DNA from: Platerodrilus igneus
Taxonomy: Eukaryota > Arthropoda > Insecta > Coleoptera > Lycidae
Length of the DNA: 64,000 nucleotides
Reading direction: 5' to 3'
NCBI GenBank assembly: GCA_036346225.1
Contig: JARFIW010000658.1
Location: 1-64,000 of the forward strand
Below the pieces are notes generated by a model that saw nothing but the letters and a program-made list of their open reading frames with translations, was not told where the DNA came from and did no database searches. Positions 11,483 to 22,930 of the stretch are shown in pieces. How positions within the stretch are numbered: the stretch's first letter is position 1; the number at the start of each line of letters is the position of its first letter. A program made the translations under genes and the position numbers.

Positions 11483-11486
11483 CGCG
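11483..11486. other. Target-site duplication CGCG, errantivirus copy 1 (left)
   Basis: CGCG immediately precedes AGTTA of the 5' LTR and is repeated at 16590-16593 directly after TAACT of the 3' LTR. Four bases is the usual duplication for Ty3/gypsy elements. Confidence 0.85.
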
Positions 11487-12030
11487 AGTTACATATTCCC
11501 AAATCAAATATATGTAAAACTAAATGGAATTATTGAATCTTAAGTTAACTTGTAACATTGTATAGTTCAAGGATAGATAACAAAAGGTTAATAGAAGTCA
11601 GACAGAAGACATGTGAACGGATGTGAATACAATGTGTATTCCAGACGTAACCTGACTCTGCAGGTGCAGGTCACAATAGACTGCAAGGATTAGAATTAGG
11701 ATTGTAACTTTGTATTAATGAATAAAGAAAATAAGCAGACATGATCTCTGCAGATCCTACAAGCAATGTGAGGGGCAAGGACAACATAAATACTCTGGAG
11801 AGCCCAAGGAGGTCAGTCAGTCTTGAGCCTCACAACTTTAGCATTGTTGGCTGTTCAGGCTACTCGCTATAAATTAGTTCATTTAAATATAATTTCAACT
11901 TAGAATAATTTTGATACAGTACTTGTAAATTAAAAATCAATTTGTAATTTCTGTATAAATAAAATTTGTTAAAAGAGTTTTCGAAAGAAGGCTTTTTAAA
12001 AAGACAGCTCCCAAATGCCAAAACCTAACT
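11487..12030 (+). repeat. 5' LTR, errantivirus copy 1
   Basis: The repeat starts AGTTACATATTCCC and ends AAAACCTAACT. It matches 16063-16589 over nearly its whole length. It contains AATAAA motifs (for example near 11721) and a TATAAATAAA stretch near 11953, suited to poly(A) signals. It would supply promoter and terminator for the element. Confidence 0.88.
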
Positions 12031-12047
12031 GGCGCAGTCGGTAGGGT
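12030..12047 (+). promoter_or_regulatory. Primer binding site, errantivirus copy 1
   Basis: TGGCGCAGTCGGTAGGG lies at the LTR junction. It corresponds to a serine-tRNA 3' end, as used by 17.6/297-type elements (from memory). The same site occurs on the minus strand at 53392-53410 in copy 2. Confidence 0.78.
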
Positions 12048-12960
12048 CTAGAAGGGCACTATGAAATCTAAATTTGAAGAACTGGTGGCTTTTGGACAAG
12101 GTCCAAAATCGACCAAGACAAAGAAGGAACACAGATGAAATTGGCATTGAAAATTATGTAAGTTCATTTATCCTAACCATATTCTTTTACAAATTATTGA
12201 TATTAGCTAGGAAGAATTTTGTGTACAATTTGTGTTATCGCAATTTATTATTTCTGAAAGAATTTATTCAGGAAGCTTATTTTATAAAGACGCATTTATG
12301 TGCACACCTTACTACAATTTATTAAGATAAAAAAAACGATTTTTCAGCAAGACTGAAATTTAACATATAAATAGAACGCAATTCTTTTATTACAACAATT
12401 ATTACCGAAAAGATGGCACTCATCACATTTTTCTATAATTAAATACTTTCACCTAACTAACGAAAGTATATAATTATAAACGTTTATGCACTTTACTGAA
12501 ACAAAACGAATTACTCATCACTAAAATAGAAACCATTCAGAAAATCTGAAACTTTATAATTAGACATCTCAAGGCAACGGAAGTGTGTAACTGTAAAGAA
12601 GCATCTATCGTTGCAACACTTAATTAATCATCACAAATCTGAATAAAAGCGTATAATTATAGTGCAGTTATTACGAGGAACCATTCAGAAAATATAAACT
12701 CAATTCGCAACAATCTGTAACCTCTGTAAAGTTAAAAGTATACAATTTAATGCGACAGTAATTGGCGAGACAATTACCAAGCAGAAATTCTTTAATATAA
12801 TAATAGCACTTTGTAATTGCATATACCTGATTCTTTAAATAACTAGATACCAACTTTAATTTAATTAAAACTCGACTTATAGAATTAATTCGTATTAAAA
12901 ACACGAAACATAGAGAATATGCGGATATATTTCGAATCAATCCCCGTATTCGACGGAAAT
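12048..12960 (+). other. Errantivirus copy 1 leader, AT-rich, no gene seen
   Basis: About 900 bases between the primer site and the first recognisable gag. Short open frames exist (12074-12325), but none resembles a known protein. The corresponding leader of copy 2 (51740-53390) is also long and AT-rich. Confidence 0.55.
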
Positions 12961-12969
12961 CAAACAATA

Positions 12970-13700
12970 CTAGGGATTTTCATTACTGCTTGTAAAATGT
13001 TCTTAAATTTTTTTTATAGAAAAAATGACATTGACCGTAATGTTACGTAATGTTACTTTTACGCCTAATTCTCAGTAAACTAACGGGAAGAGCTTTAACA
13101 TTAATTGCAAGCCGCGATGACCTTGAAGAATGTCAGGACTTTAAACGGTTACTTATAGCGTATTTCGGCGACCAGAGAAACATCAAATGCCTAGTCCGCG
13201 ATTTAATAAACCTTTAAATGGAACCAAACCAATCACTCTACCAATTCGGTATGAGAAACCAAGATGTAAGTAGCTTGATCCTAACAAAACTAAAAATCGA
13301 AGAACCCGATCAAAATATTCGTTTATTAAAAACGAAAATGTACGACGAAATGGCACTAGACACATACATAAACGCATTACCCGAACGGTTATCAGACAAA
13401 ATAAGATTCCAACATCACCAAAATTTAGAAAAGGCAATGAACATGATTATTGAAGAAGAAAACGTTATGTATTACCGAAACAGACTATATAACCCTAACG
13501 CAAATAAAAACTACTCTCCGATGAAAACCATCCAAGCTGCAAGACAAACACCCACAGAACCAAAATTTACACCATTTAACGCGCAAATGAATCAACCACG
13601 AATTAACAACTCGAACTCTAATAACACAAATTTTGACAAACAACAAAAGGAACTATTAGCAATAGTTTGGGCAACGAAATATTTTAGACCATACCTTTAA
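12970..13700 (+). pseudogene. Errantivirus gag fused in frame to RNase H by deletion, copy 1
   Basis: Upstream, GRALTLIASRDDLE near 13090-13130 and LLIAYFGDQRNIKCLVRDLI near 13150-13210 match gag of copy 2 (51358-51693). A TAA near 13216 interrupts it. The frame from 13218 continues gag (EPNQSLYQFGMR) into an N/Q-rich C-terminus. Then, without a stop, it becomes the pol segment QQKELLAIVWATKYFRPYL near 13640-13700, which belongs just before the RNase H DHRPLVW box. All of protease and reverse transcriptase is thus missing at a junction near 13640. The chimera ends at TAA 13698-13700. Confidence 0.82.
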
Positions 13701-13880
13701 GGAAGAAAATTCTATGTATACACCGACCATAGACCATTAGTATGGTTATGCAAACTTAAGGAACCAAATTCAAAATTACAAAGATGGAGAATTAGATTAG
13801 AGGAGTATGATTATTAAATCATAAATAAAAAGAGAATTTATAACAATAACGCAGATGCATTAAGCAGGATACAACTCAAC
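13640..13880 (+). pseudogene. Errantivirus RNase H remnant, copy 1
   Basis: After the fusion stop, the same frame goes on with VYTDHRPLVWLCKLKEPNSK (about 13712-13775) and a terminal region with N-x-N-A-D-A-L near 13845. It would degrade the RNA strand during reverse transcription. No RT precedes it in this copy. Stops are present. Confidence 0.72.
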
Positions 13881-13979
13881 ACAATAGAGACAGAATGAAT
13901 TATAGGTAACGTAGACGAAACAGAAATAAGGGAAGACCCAGAAGAAATAGACATTATTTACTCAACACAAAACGAAGAA

Positions 13980-15195
13980 CCAAAAGCCGTGATTAAAATT
14001 TTAAATGAAGCTATAGACATAGAACCAAATCAATTCATAATTACCGAAGTTTTAACCAACTCCAACCCAGTAAAATATACACAAATAGATAATAAGAAAA
14101 TATATCAAATTGAAATAACTAAAGACGATAACGAAGAGCAGATAATTAAAATTTTAAAAGAATATACCCAGAGAAAAAAGTTTTTACTATTATTTCACCA
14201 CCTAACATTTATACAAGAGATTCTCAGCATTATATATCAGATTATTCAATAACTCGGGCACCAAAATTATCAGATGTACAAGAAAAGGAATAACGTTAGA
14301 TGACCTTGATAAAATAAATGACGTGATTAGAAATCAACACGAAGGTAAAACCAACCATCGTGGAATCAACGAAACCCTAAAGCAACTCATAATGAGAATA
14401 AATAAACCACAGATTTTATTAACCAATGCGAATTATGCGACAAAGCGAAATACGGCAGAACACCCCCAAAGGTACCCTTACTGTTAACTAAAACACTCGA
14501 CAAAGCTTTTCAAAAATTACATGCAGACACTAGTGGTAGAAGCACAAAACCTTTTAACAATAGTAGACGCATTCACCAAAGTAAGCCAAGCGATACCCAT
14601 TATTTAAAAAAAAAGCATCGACGTTACCCAAGAATTCTTACAACATTTTACATTTTATGGTACACCCGAAACAATAACATTAGATAATGGCAGGAAATTT
14701 AGAAATGGAACGATACAAAACACCCTAAAACTCTATAAAACAAAAATTTATTTTATAACCGAAAATCACCCAGAATCAAATAGATTAATTGAAAGATTAC
14801 ACCTAAGATTATTGGAACAGATCAGATTACTAAGATTAACTTATAAGAAAGAACACATCACTAATTTAATGTCATATGCACTAATTGCTTACAACAACAT
14901 AATCCACTCATCGACAAACTTTACACCCCTCGAATTAACATTAGGACATTCAGATTTCCGTAACCTTTATGATATACATTACAACAAAGAAGTATACCAA
15001 CAGTATGCTAAAGACCATAAAGAAAAATTAAAAATAATTTATGATAAGGTAAAAAATAAATTAGATAACGACAAAGAACGTATTACAACAACCCGCAACA
15101 AGAATACCGATATAAATAAATTTGCAGAAGGACAAATCGTATATGAGAAAAACTTTCAAAGTAAAAGACACAAAACGCCCCCAAAAATTTAGGTC
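13980..15195 (+). pseudogene. Errantivirus integrase, copy 1, disrupted
   Basis: Integrase joins element DNA to the chromosome. A linker (13989-14252) leads to a zinc region with CELCDKAKYGRTPPKVP near 14425-14475. The catalytic core has a first-Asp region near 14520-14570, LDNGRKF near 14678 with the second Asp, and NHPESNRLIERLH near 14765-14800 with the catalytic Glu. The C-terminal part at 14812-15192 is open and includes SSTNFTPLELTLGHSDFRNL. Frameshifts near 14250 and 14540 break the N-terminal half. Confidence 0.8.
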
Positions 15196-15199
15196 CGTT

Positions 15200-16062
15200 T
15201 AAAATCAAAAAGATATCAGACAAAAATGTAGCCGTAGTAGACAACGGAAAAATAGTAAAATATATTCATTTGAAAAACTTAAGACACCATGTAATTTCAG
15301 ATAGCCAGTCATCACCCTTGCCGTCAACCTCCATTCAGGTAGAACGGACAACGACATAATAATCGAAGACATTAAGAACAATCCCGGTATACTACCAGTA
15401 AAATGGGGAAGTATGCAAAATGCAATAGATTATTAGACATTTGCACAGAAATTTGATTTAACAGAACTAAAACGAGAGTTTCACATAATTAAAGACAACT
15501 ATTACAGACTGAAACAATCAATGGAAACAGCCAAATTTGGAAAAGAATACGTAAACGAAATGCTTAATTACAGTAGTATAATAGAAAACATTTTAAAGAA
15601 CATCGAAGATAAATTTAATCGGTTACTACCGACAGATCAAATCATAAGACGAAAAAGAGGACTTATCAACGGACTAGGTAACATTGTAGAAGCTATCACA
15701 GGCATTTAGACAAGCAAAATGCAGAACGATATAACAACGCCATACAACACTTAATTGAAAACCAATATGAAATAAAAACCATTGTTAGAAATCAAATATC
15801 CTTTACCTAGTCAACTATAATAAAATTTAATGACACGTTAAGAAAGCTAGTAAAAACCAAGACAGTATAGCCAATAGAATGCAAACCCTTGAAAGCAACA
15901 TTCAACCACAATGTTAGGAATGCGAGATTCAATCAGATTTAACACGTTATTTACTCAAATAATATCAACCCTTACTGTAATCCAACAAACTTTAGCTACT
16001 TTATAAAACGCTGTAACATTCACAAAACTAAGCACATTTAGAGACAACGAATTTTAAAGATT
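15200..16062 (+). pseudogene. Errantivirus env remnant with fusion-peptide region, copy 1
   Basis: Errantivirus envelope proteins are class I-like fusion proteins related to baculovirus F. The frame at 15521-15709 contains a basic furin-type cleavage motif RRKR followed by a glycine-rich hydrophobic stretch, the expected cleavage site and fusion peptide. Upstream helical text and downstream coiled-coil-like text (to about 16040) are broken by stops. The C-terminal half with the membrane anchor is absent: the sequence runs straight into the 3' LTR. Dead copy. Confidence 0.75.
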
Positions 16063-16589
16063 AAGCAAAACCCAAATCAAATTATTGTATAATTAAATGA
16101 AATTATTGAATCTTATGTTAACTTGCAACATTGTATAGTTCAAGGATAGATAATAAAAGGTTAATAGAAGTCAGACAGAAGACATGAAAACGGATGTGAA
16201 TACAATGTATTCCAGACGTAACCTGACTCTGCAGGTGCAGGTCACAATAGACTGTAAGAAACTTATTGTTAGAATTAAGATTGTTACTTTGTATTAATGA
16301 ATAAAGAAGATAAGCAGATATGAGCTCTGCAGATCCCACAAGCAATATGAGTGGCAGGGACAACATAAATACCCTGGAGAGCCCAAGGAGGTCAGCCAGT
16401 CTTGAGCCTCACAACTTTAGCATTGTTGGTTGTTCAGGCTACTCGCCATAAATTTGAACTTAGAATAATTTTGATACAGTACTTGTAAATTAAAAATAAA
16501 TTTGTAATTTCTGTATAAAAAAATTTGTTAGAAGAGTTTTTGGAAGAAGACTTTTTAAAAAGGCAGCTCCCAAAGACCAAAACCTAACT
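16063..16589 (+). repeat. 3' LTR, errantivirus copy 1
   Basis: Nearly colinear with 11487-12030. Its first bases are eroded (AAGCAAAACCCAAATC in place of AGTTACATATTCCCAAATC), and it ends AACCTAACT directly before CGCG. Differences are scattered substitutions and small indels, for example an extra ACTTATTGTT near 16260 and a missing stretch near 16455, so the insertion is not recent. Confidence 0.87.
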
Positions 16590-16593
16590 CGCG

Positions 16594-16760
16594 TGAAAAA
16601 CTAGCTCAGTCGCTCAACAATCTTTTCACTAACTCTTGGTTGGATGGTATTATCACTTGAAGTAATGCGGAACGCAAGTTGCACAGCATCTACAGATTCG
16701 GCCTTTGCAAACAGCTGCCTGTTCACTATTCGCCATCTTTACTACTAGTTCTTTCTAACG
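16594..16760 (-). pseudogene. Tc1/mariner-superfamily transposase, N-terminal part
   Basis: On the minus strand, AVQLAFRITSSDN and PRVSEKIVERLS precede the errantivirus duplication at 16590-16593. The wording P-R-V-S-E-x-x-V-E-R directly before a x-S-P-x-K-S box is what intact members of this transposase family show. The other half of the gene resumes with SPNKS at about 11480. A possible start codon lies near 16740. The first helix-turn-helix region is partly degraded. Confidence 0.65.
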
Positions 16761-16832
16761 GATAGCGGCGCAAACATTGCGTGCACATGCGCACTGGTGC
16801 CAACAAATCTTTCATTGATAACTGTAAGATTA

Positions 16833-18885
16833 TCGTCATAAAAATGATAAGTGTTGAAACTCAATATTCTTTTTGAAACACGTGGTACATTGTACTTTTG
16901 AATACTCTGTAGATAGCTTGACCTGAAACTGAAATAGTTCATACGTTTTTAAATGTATTTATAAATTACTTTGATAGCTACTTGATGATTTAACTTTAAT
17001 TTAGGTCGTGCAATTGTTTCATTGCTCTTTAGCAAAACCGCCACTAATATTTACTATTCTTAATCATCTGTTGGATCTTCATTAGGTAAGTAAGCCATTT
17101 CAACTTAAAATTATTGTTGAAAAATTGCAATCCGCGTTTTATGAATTAAATGTTTGTAAAAGATTAGATTATTCAATTGCCCATTGTTGAGGGTTGAACG
17201 GTCATCGATTGCCCGTTCAAGTGAACTTTGTGCTAAACCATGGATTAAGACTGAACTGCAGCGGTACAACAGGATTTTTATTGTTGAACCAAGTTCTTGT
17301 TGAACTTATAATGAACTAAATTAATACAACCCGCCCTTAGTTACAAAACCTGCTCCAAAATCTAATTCAATGAAGGAAGTGAAATATATAAAAATTCACG
17401 AAAAATCCCACAAACCATGTCCTTCATCTTAAAAGTCTTTTAAAATTATATGTGGCTGAGAGAACGAATTATCCATTACAATAGCAAGGCGCCTGTGTTA
17501 TTAATTACAGTTTGAATCAACACATCCTTAGAGACAAGAATACAATGACTTCCAACAATAGTTTATTATAACAACGTATCGCATTATTAATGACACTCAG
17601 TGCTCCTAAAGTGTACAAGTCATTCGCATGCCTTTGTTTGTATAATTAAACCATCCCTAATGAGTTTAAAGCTAATGTAAGTGTGGCTTTATCGGGTGAG
17701 ATGGAAGTCATATTAAGTGCATTTCGTCGCACATAAATTATACGGTGCCCAACGTGTACTTTCAAATTTCAGAAAATACCACCATGTTTTTTTTCAATGT
17801 CCGAGAGAAAAAAAATTAGAAAACTATTCAAGTATATTGAAATTTGAATGACTACGGTAAATTTAGTAATCCATTGAGTGTAATGTGTTTTGAAGCGAAA
17901 CGAATGAAACTTTTTGTAATAAAACTGAACGCACGTACCTCATTAAAGGCGGGAAGTGTGTGGCTCGTTCACAACGGTTGCGGTCTACCACTTCACCGAC
18001 TACATGTCTGCATATTGGCTACCTTGTGTAACAATTCAAGTCATTATGATGAAAGTGATAAGAGAATTTACCTTGTAGATGTTTAGAACAAAGCAAATTG
18101 GTAACTAAGATTGCATGAAGATAATTATTTTGGTAGTAGAAAGTTCAAGTTAAAACTGCACAGAAAAGGCTATTTATTAAACTTGTTATTTAGATTCGTA
18201 TTCAGCGAGGTCGCTTCTAGTAATTTTGCTGCACTTTTGTTTCTACAAATGTCACTACAAACGCATTACCAAAGTAAACATCGAATAGTATCAATCTGTC
18301 AAACAAAAGGATCTGGCGTAACGGAAAATAATTTATAAATAATTTTCTCATCGATTGGTGCTGTGGCGCGCTGGATTGTCAGGGTTCACTTTGTTAATGC
18401 TTACTAGCAACAGAGATAACATTTATTTACCTATAAAATACGAACTTATTATACATTAAAAATACGGCGACGTACAAAGAAAATATTTATAAAAGTTTTT
18501 GTGTGCGTAATTGCACGTATTTTTAACACTAAAATTGAATTTTTGTATTAATTGATTCAGGCGCTTCTAGGAGACGCGACACAAAAATTTAGCTACACTA
18601 TCGCAACGTTTGATACTCTTGAATCACTTCTCTCCTCGGGTCTTCGATCTGCAGACTGCGGAAGTCTACGCCGTCGTATGACAACCAGCGTGCAGGAATC
18701 TCGATGGATGCAGGCGTCGTTTACGTAAACGGCTCCTTGATGGACAATAATTTGCGTCTAACGTTTCAAGTCCACTTGAAATATATTAGGCATTCTGGGA
18801 TCGGTGAGCATGGAAGCAATCGAATGGTCGAACGTTCCCAATCCTGGTGAGTGTGTTGGCGCACGTGCTCTAGGAGATAATCGGG
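16833..18885. other. No gene recognised
   Basis: AT-rich spacer between the mariner-type element and the ~150-bp repeat. Short frames at 17844-18086 and 18111-18338 have no recognisable content. A perfect 12-bp palindrome (GTTTACGTAAAC) sits near 18719. The block around 18570-18800 is somewhat richer in GC than its surroundings. Confidence 0.5.
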
Positions 18886-19805
18886 CAAGATCATCTTGGC
18901 CCCCTCCAACACCAAATTATTTTATTTTCTGTATAGTATGTGATTGCATCAACATTGCACCACAAGGCTGGTTGCTAGCACCCAAAAACTATGTCAGTTA
19001 TTACAGTTCAAAGTTTGGGGGGAACAAGGCGATACCAGCCCCCCTACACTTTTTTCAAATTTTTACTTGCACCTGATAGTACTAACATAGCACCACATAG
19101 TACCACCAGTTTCACAGCTAGCACCCAAAAATTAGCATAGATATAGCAATTTAAAGTTAAGGGTCCTAGGCTACGTCAGCCCCTCCAATACATTCTTCTT
19201 TTCAAATTTTTGATCTTGAACCTGTTAGAACTAACATAACACTACATAGCACCACCAGTCCCAGAGCTAACACTCAGAAAATGACGTAAATATAGCAGCT
19301 TAAAGTTTATGCCCTTAGGCGATGTCAGCCCCCCACTTCACCTTTTTTAATTTTTTTTCTTGCACCTGCTAGTACTAACATAGCACCGCGAAGATATAAT
19401 AGCACAAACTTTGGAGAACTAAAATGGTGTGAGTCTCCTGACAAAATTTTTCTCTTATTTTTTCTCGTTTTTGATCATACTAACATGGTACCGCATAGCA
19501 CCACCAGTTACAGAGCTAGCACCCAACAAATGACGTAGATATAACAGTTTAAAGTTTGGGGGTTAAGGTGATGCCAAAACCCCCGTCCAGCATTTTTTTT
19601 TTTTTTTGCACTTGCTAGTCCTAACATAGCATTACCTAGCACCACCAGTCCCATAGCTAGCATCAAAAAATGACGTAGATATAGTAGCTTAAAGTTTGTG
19701 CTCTTAGGCGATGTCAGCCCCCCCTTCCACTTTTTTTAAAAAAATTTTTTGCACCTGCTAGTACTAACATAGTACGGCATAGCACCATGTATCGTATAGC
19801 TCCCG
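18886..19805. repeat. Degenerate tandem repeat, ~150-bp unit (block 1)
   Basis: Six or so diverged units recur. Each has CTAACATAGCACC-like text, then AGCACCACCAGT, GCTAGCACCCA, AATGACGTAGATATA, TTAAAGTTTG, GGCGATGTCAGCCCCC, a T-rich run, and CTTGCACCTGCTAGTA. Units start near 18900, 19075, 19210, 19375, 19480, 19620 and 19760. The block ends ATCGTATAGCTCCCGT, exactly as the second block does at 24330. One unit carries a distinct insert (GTGAGTCTCCTGACAAAAT near 19430) shared with block 2. Confidence 0.8.
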
Positions 19806-20545
19806 TAACAGAATTGTTAAAATAAGCTTTCGCAAACAATGACAACTTAGCACACCCAGGAATAAAGACATTTACGAACCTATTAACCCAAGAATTCGTT
19901 TGAGGTGCCATCAAATCAGACTGTCGCATCTGGACATGGATTTGTATCCAATGCCAAAAAACCAAAGTCACAAAACACCTTATCACAGAAACTCAAAATT
20001 TTAAACCACCACCCTTAAGATTCGAACATGTCCACGTAGATATTGTCGAACCATTGACCATATCAAAAGGATACCGATACATATTCTCATGCACCGGCCG
20101 CTTTACAAGATGGTCAGAGGACATACCTTTACAAAACATTGAAGAGAAACGGTAAAGAGTATGCATAGAGCAATGGATCGCACGCTTTAGCAAGGCTGTC
20201 AGTTGGAATTGCAACTATTCAGAAAATTAAAAACCTTGATCCGCAGAATAGCATATCAGCCGCAGTCAAATGGCATGGTAGAACGATTTTACCGACAACT
20301 GAAAAATGCATTGCTCTGAGAAGAGACAGAAAATTGGACAGAAGCAGTACCTTTAGTCGTACTCGGAATCACAAATGCTTGGAAGGAAGGACTAAATCCT
20401 ACAGCTGCAGATCTTACTTTTGGCGAAACGCTACGCTTCCTCACAAATTCGAGTAAGCTAACGGAGGGCACTTGCAAATCAGCTACATTACTACTTTCAA
20501 CGACTACAACCAGCACGAGGCACCAATAATAGCAGCAAACAAACA
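19806..20545 (+). pseudogene. Ty3/gypsy integrase fragment
   Basis: Plus-strand text shows an H-P-G-I-K box, a zinc-finger end (CIQCQKTKVTKHL near 19945-19985), the core start FEHVHVDIVEPLTISKGYRY (about 20020-20080) with the first catalytic Asp, RFTRWSEDIPLQNIE, a damaged region around the second Asp, and a Q-x-N-G-M-V-E-R-like core near 20260-20290 with the Glu. It continues to TFGETLRL near 20420. The wording is that of CsRn1/Kabuki-like gypsy elements. Several frameshifts. RT of a similar type occurs at 29150-30005 on the other strand. Confidence 0.78.
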
Positions 20546-22685
20546 TTCGTTGGAACTTATTTTTTTACGCAGTTACACTTTGCTTATTAATCTAAAATAA
20601 TATCGCAATAAAATAAAAATATAATTTATAAATTTTTGATCACTAAAAATAATTCATAAAATTTACAATAGCATATATGCTCCTCCGCTTTATAGGTCTA
20701 AGTTCCTACAATAAGCTTCGTCGAGTTGTCATTTCGTGGCACTTTTCTATCAGCGTCTGAACAGGTAAGCTGCTATCAGCGGCATATAAAGTCAAGATGT
20801 TAGACAGGCACATGGCCTGTAATACGGTCCACAAGAAGATAGAATTGTTTTAACCTTCGTGTCGGAATGTGGTTCTTGGCAGTTGTAGCGTGCAGATTTC
20901 ATTTTGTGTTCCACCTGTAGCTGCTCAATCGATTCCTGCTGGTCGAAGTATTAGAGGTGCCCCCATCATTAAAACATGCAATATCAAGGATACAGTTAAT
21001 ATCAAGGATACATTTAATATCAAGGATGCAGATAATATCAAGGATACAGTTAAAATCATGGAAGTAATATTATGGATATAGTTAATATCGTAATTGTCGT
21101 ATATAATGCTGAAAAGAAAATTTAGTTTGAGAGTCGAAATACAAGAAATTTATAGGATGAACTTAAGGAGGAATTGGTTTGGTTAAATAATGTTTTGTTT
21201 AGAAGATTTCTCATAGTTCCAGCGATAAATTCATTCGTAATCATGTGTTTCCTATTTGTGCATCGCAGATGCTTATGGAATATCCCACATCTGATGTCAT
21301 AGTTCAATTTCTTTTGGTCGTACTGTACTTCGACACGTGAGTGATATTTAGTCCTTAATCACATTTATAATTATTTAAAAGTTTTACGAAAAATAGAAGG
21401 TTGAAGCTTTACCTTGATTTTAATAACTTAAAAATTATTTAGTAAAAGAAAGATTCCGTTATAAATTTGTAACCTTGCAAAATTTTTAATGATGGCTATG
21501 CAGTTTGCTTATCGTAATTATTTCACAAACAAATAGCGTTAACTACACTGAAAAAGTTGTTATTGACATATGATGTCAAAAATATCTAATTATCCAATTT
21601 ACATATCACTTGTTATTTTACTCTAATTTAAAAATATATTTAGCAATTTTGAGGTCATGTACTTTGATTCTTAAACAACGTGATGATTCTTTTTATACAT
21701 ATTAAGTAAAACTAACTCTATGTTGAAAGATGCAATTTTATGAGAACTTAAATAATTAAATTTAATTGTGAAGTCAACGTAGTACTACAGATGGCTAAAG
21801 ATTAATATATGTAATATGAATTATTAAGAGAGCTCAAACTGTTTAGTAAATTTATTCAGAAACATTCCATTTAGAGATCTTTATATTTTTTTTTAATACA
21901 AAACCATATTAATTTTCTGTTCTATAAACATATTAGATGAACCAAATTATCTTAAAACAGATCAAGTGAATTTAATTGAATAGAATCCGTTTTTGCATAA
22001 CTCTTTTATTATTAAAAAATTCAAGTAAGATTTATTGGTCATTCATGAGCTAACATTGAGTGTAATGATAACAAATACTCTGGGTGTATACTTTTGGAAC
22101 TTAAATTCTATTATTTTATTTTTGGTAAATATTTTTGAGGACACAAACGGTGTCCATGTTGTGCATTTGTTTGTTCACAGGTTAAGTCGAGATATCTGTA
22201 TGACATCTGGTAATTGAGATTTTGGTAAGTGCTTTACAAAGATGAAATTCAGGTTTTGTGGATATATTAGTGGTGTAGATTTAAGGTTTCCGCATTCCCC
22301 TAATACAAGCAAAGATAATTTTTGTAGGTTGTTGTAATGAAAAATACGGTGGCGCTCATTAGAAATATTTTTGGTCTCTTATCCACCCATGACTCAAGCT
22401 CATGATCTACTCAGAGCTAACACTCTACTAGCCGTTTATGTCTAAAGAGTTTTTCTTTTCCTCAAGCCGTTTTCCATCCAACTTTACCCTGGGCTTTCAT
22501 TGTTAATAAGAAATTCTCGACCTTGTGATATCAGGTAAGGTTTATGATTTATGGTGGTTCAATTTACTATCTGATACTCACGAAGGAATAATTTTTTGTT
22601 TACATCGTATCCAAGGAATTTAAAAATTCAAGTAACATTTTTCTACACTACGGCTGAAATAAAATGGCATTACAAAGTACATACG
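20546..22685. other. No gene recognised; contains a 21-bp tandem repeat
   Basis: AT-rich stretch of about 2.1 kb. At 20980-21080, four to five copies of AATATCAAGGATACAGTT with small changes form a minisatellite that would read as repeated N-I-K-D-T. The rest has short frames only (21122-21307, 22035-22217). It lies between two pieces that look like the core and the tail of one gypsy integrase and may therefore be an insertion. Confidence 0.5.
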
Positions 22686-22689
22686 ATAG

Positions 22690-22930
22690 ACATACAAAGT
22701 AATCCCCATCGACGACAAAACCGTCACCATCAAAAAACAGGACAAGGAAATAACTATTTCAATCGACAGGGTTAAATCAGCATACATGGAGAAGGAATCC
22801 TCGGAGACAGTCAACACAAGTCCAATACAACAAATTTGTACTCCTCCGACAGTTACAAAAAGCGGTAGAAAAGTATACTTCCGAAAGAAATATATTTTTT
22901 TTCTGACTAACTCGTTCACTAGAAAGAGGG
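22690..22930 (+). pseudogene. Ty3/gypsy pol C-terminal tail
   Basis: The plus frame through 22700-22920 reads KTVTIKKQDKEITISIDRVK, then a short linker, then TVTKSGRKVYFRKKY. A DRVK/DRLKPA box followed by T-R/K-S-G-R is the common end of integrase in CsRn1/Tf2-type gypsy elements. The initiating part is absent. It probably belongs to the integrase at 19806-20545, with 2.1 kb between them. Confidence 0.6.

Larger units (their letters stand above)
11487..16589 (+). mobile_element. Errantivirus-like Ty3/gypsy element, copy 1 (internally deleted)
   Basis: Two LTRs beginning AGTTA and ending TAACT flank about 4 kb containing a primer site, partial gag, RNase H, integrase and env pieces in plus orientation. 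AGTTA...TAACT ends and the presence of env place it with gypsy-type errantiviruses. The insertion duplicated CGCG (11483-11486 and 16590-16593) inside a mariner-type transposase gene. Protease and RT are deleted, so it is non-autonomous. It is a close relative of copy 2 at 37799-53967. Confidence 0.9.
10638..16832 (-). mobile_element. Tc1/mariner-type element split by an errantivirus
   Basis: The minus-strand transposase is in two parts (16594-16760 N-terminal, 10689-11482 C-terminal) on either side of the errantivirus at 11487-16589. Outside them, AATCTTACAGTT at 10638-10649 is matched by its reverse complement at 16821-16832, with TA next to the CAGTT on both sides. These are plausible inverted-repeat ends. 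The left end overlaps what looks like LINE tail, so the outer limit is uncertain by some bases. Confidence 0.65.

Noticed and set aside
20869..21081. 70-codon plus frame with repeated NIKDT
   Set aside because: It is produced by the 21-bp tandem repeat; there is no conserved part outside it.
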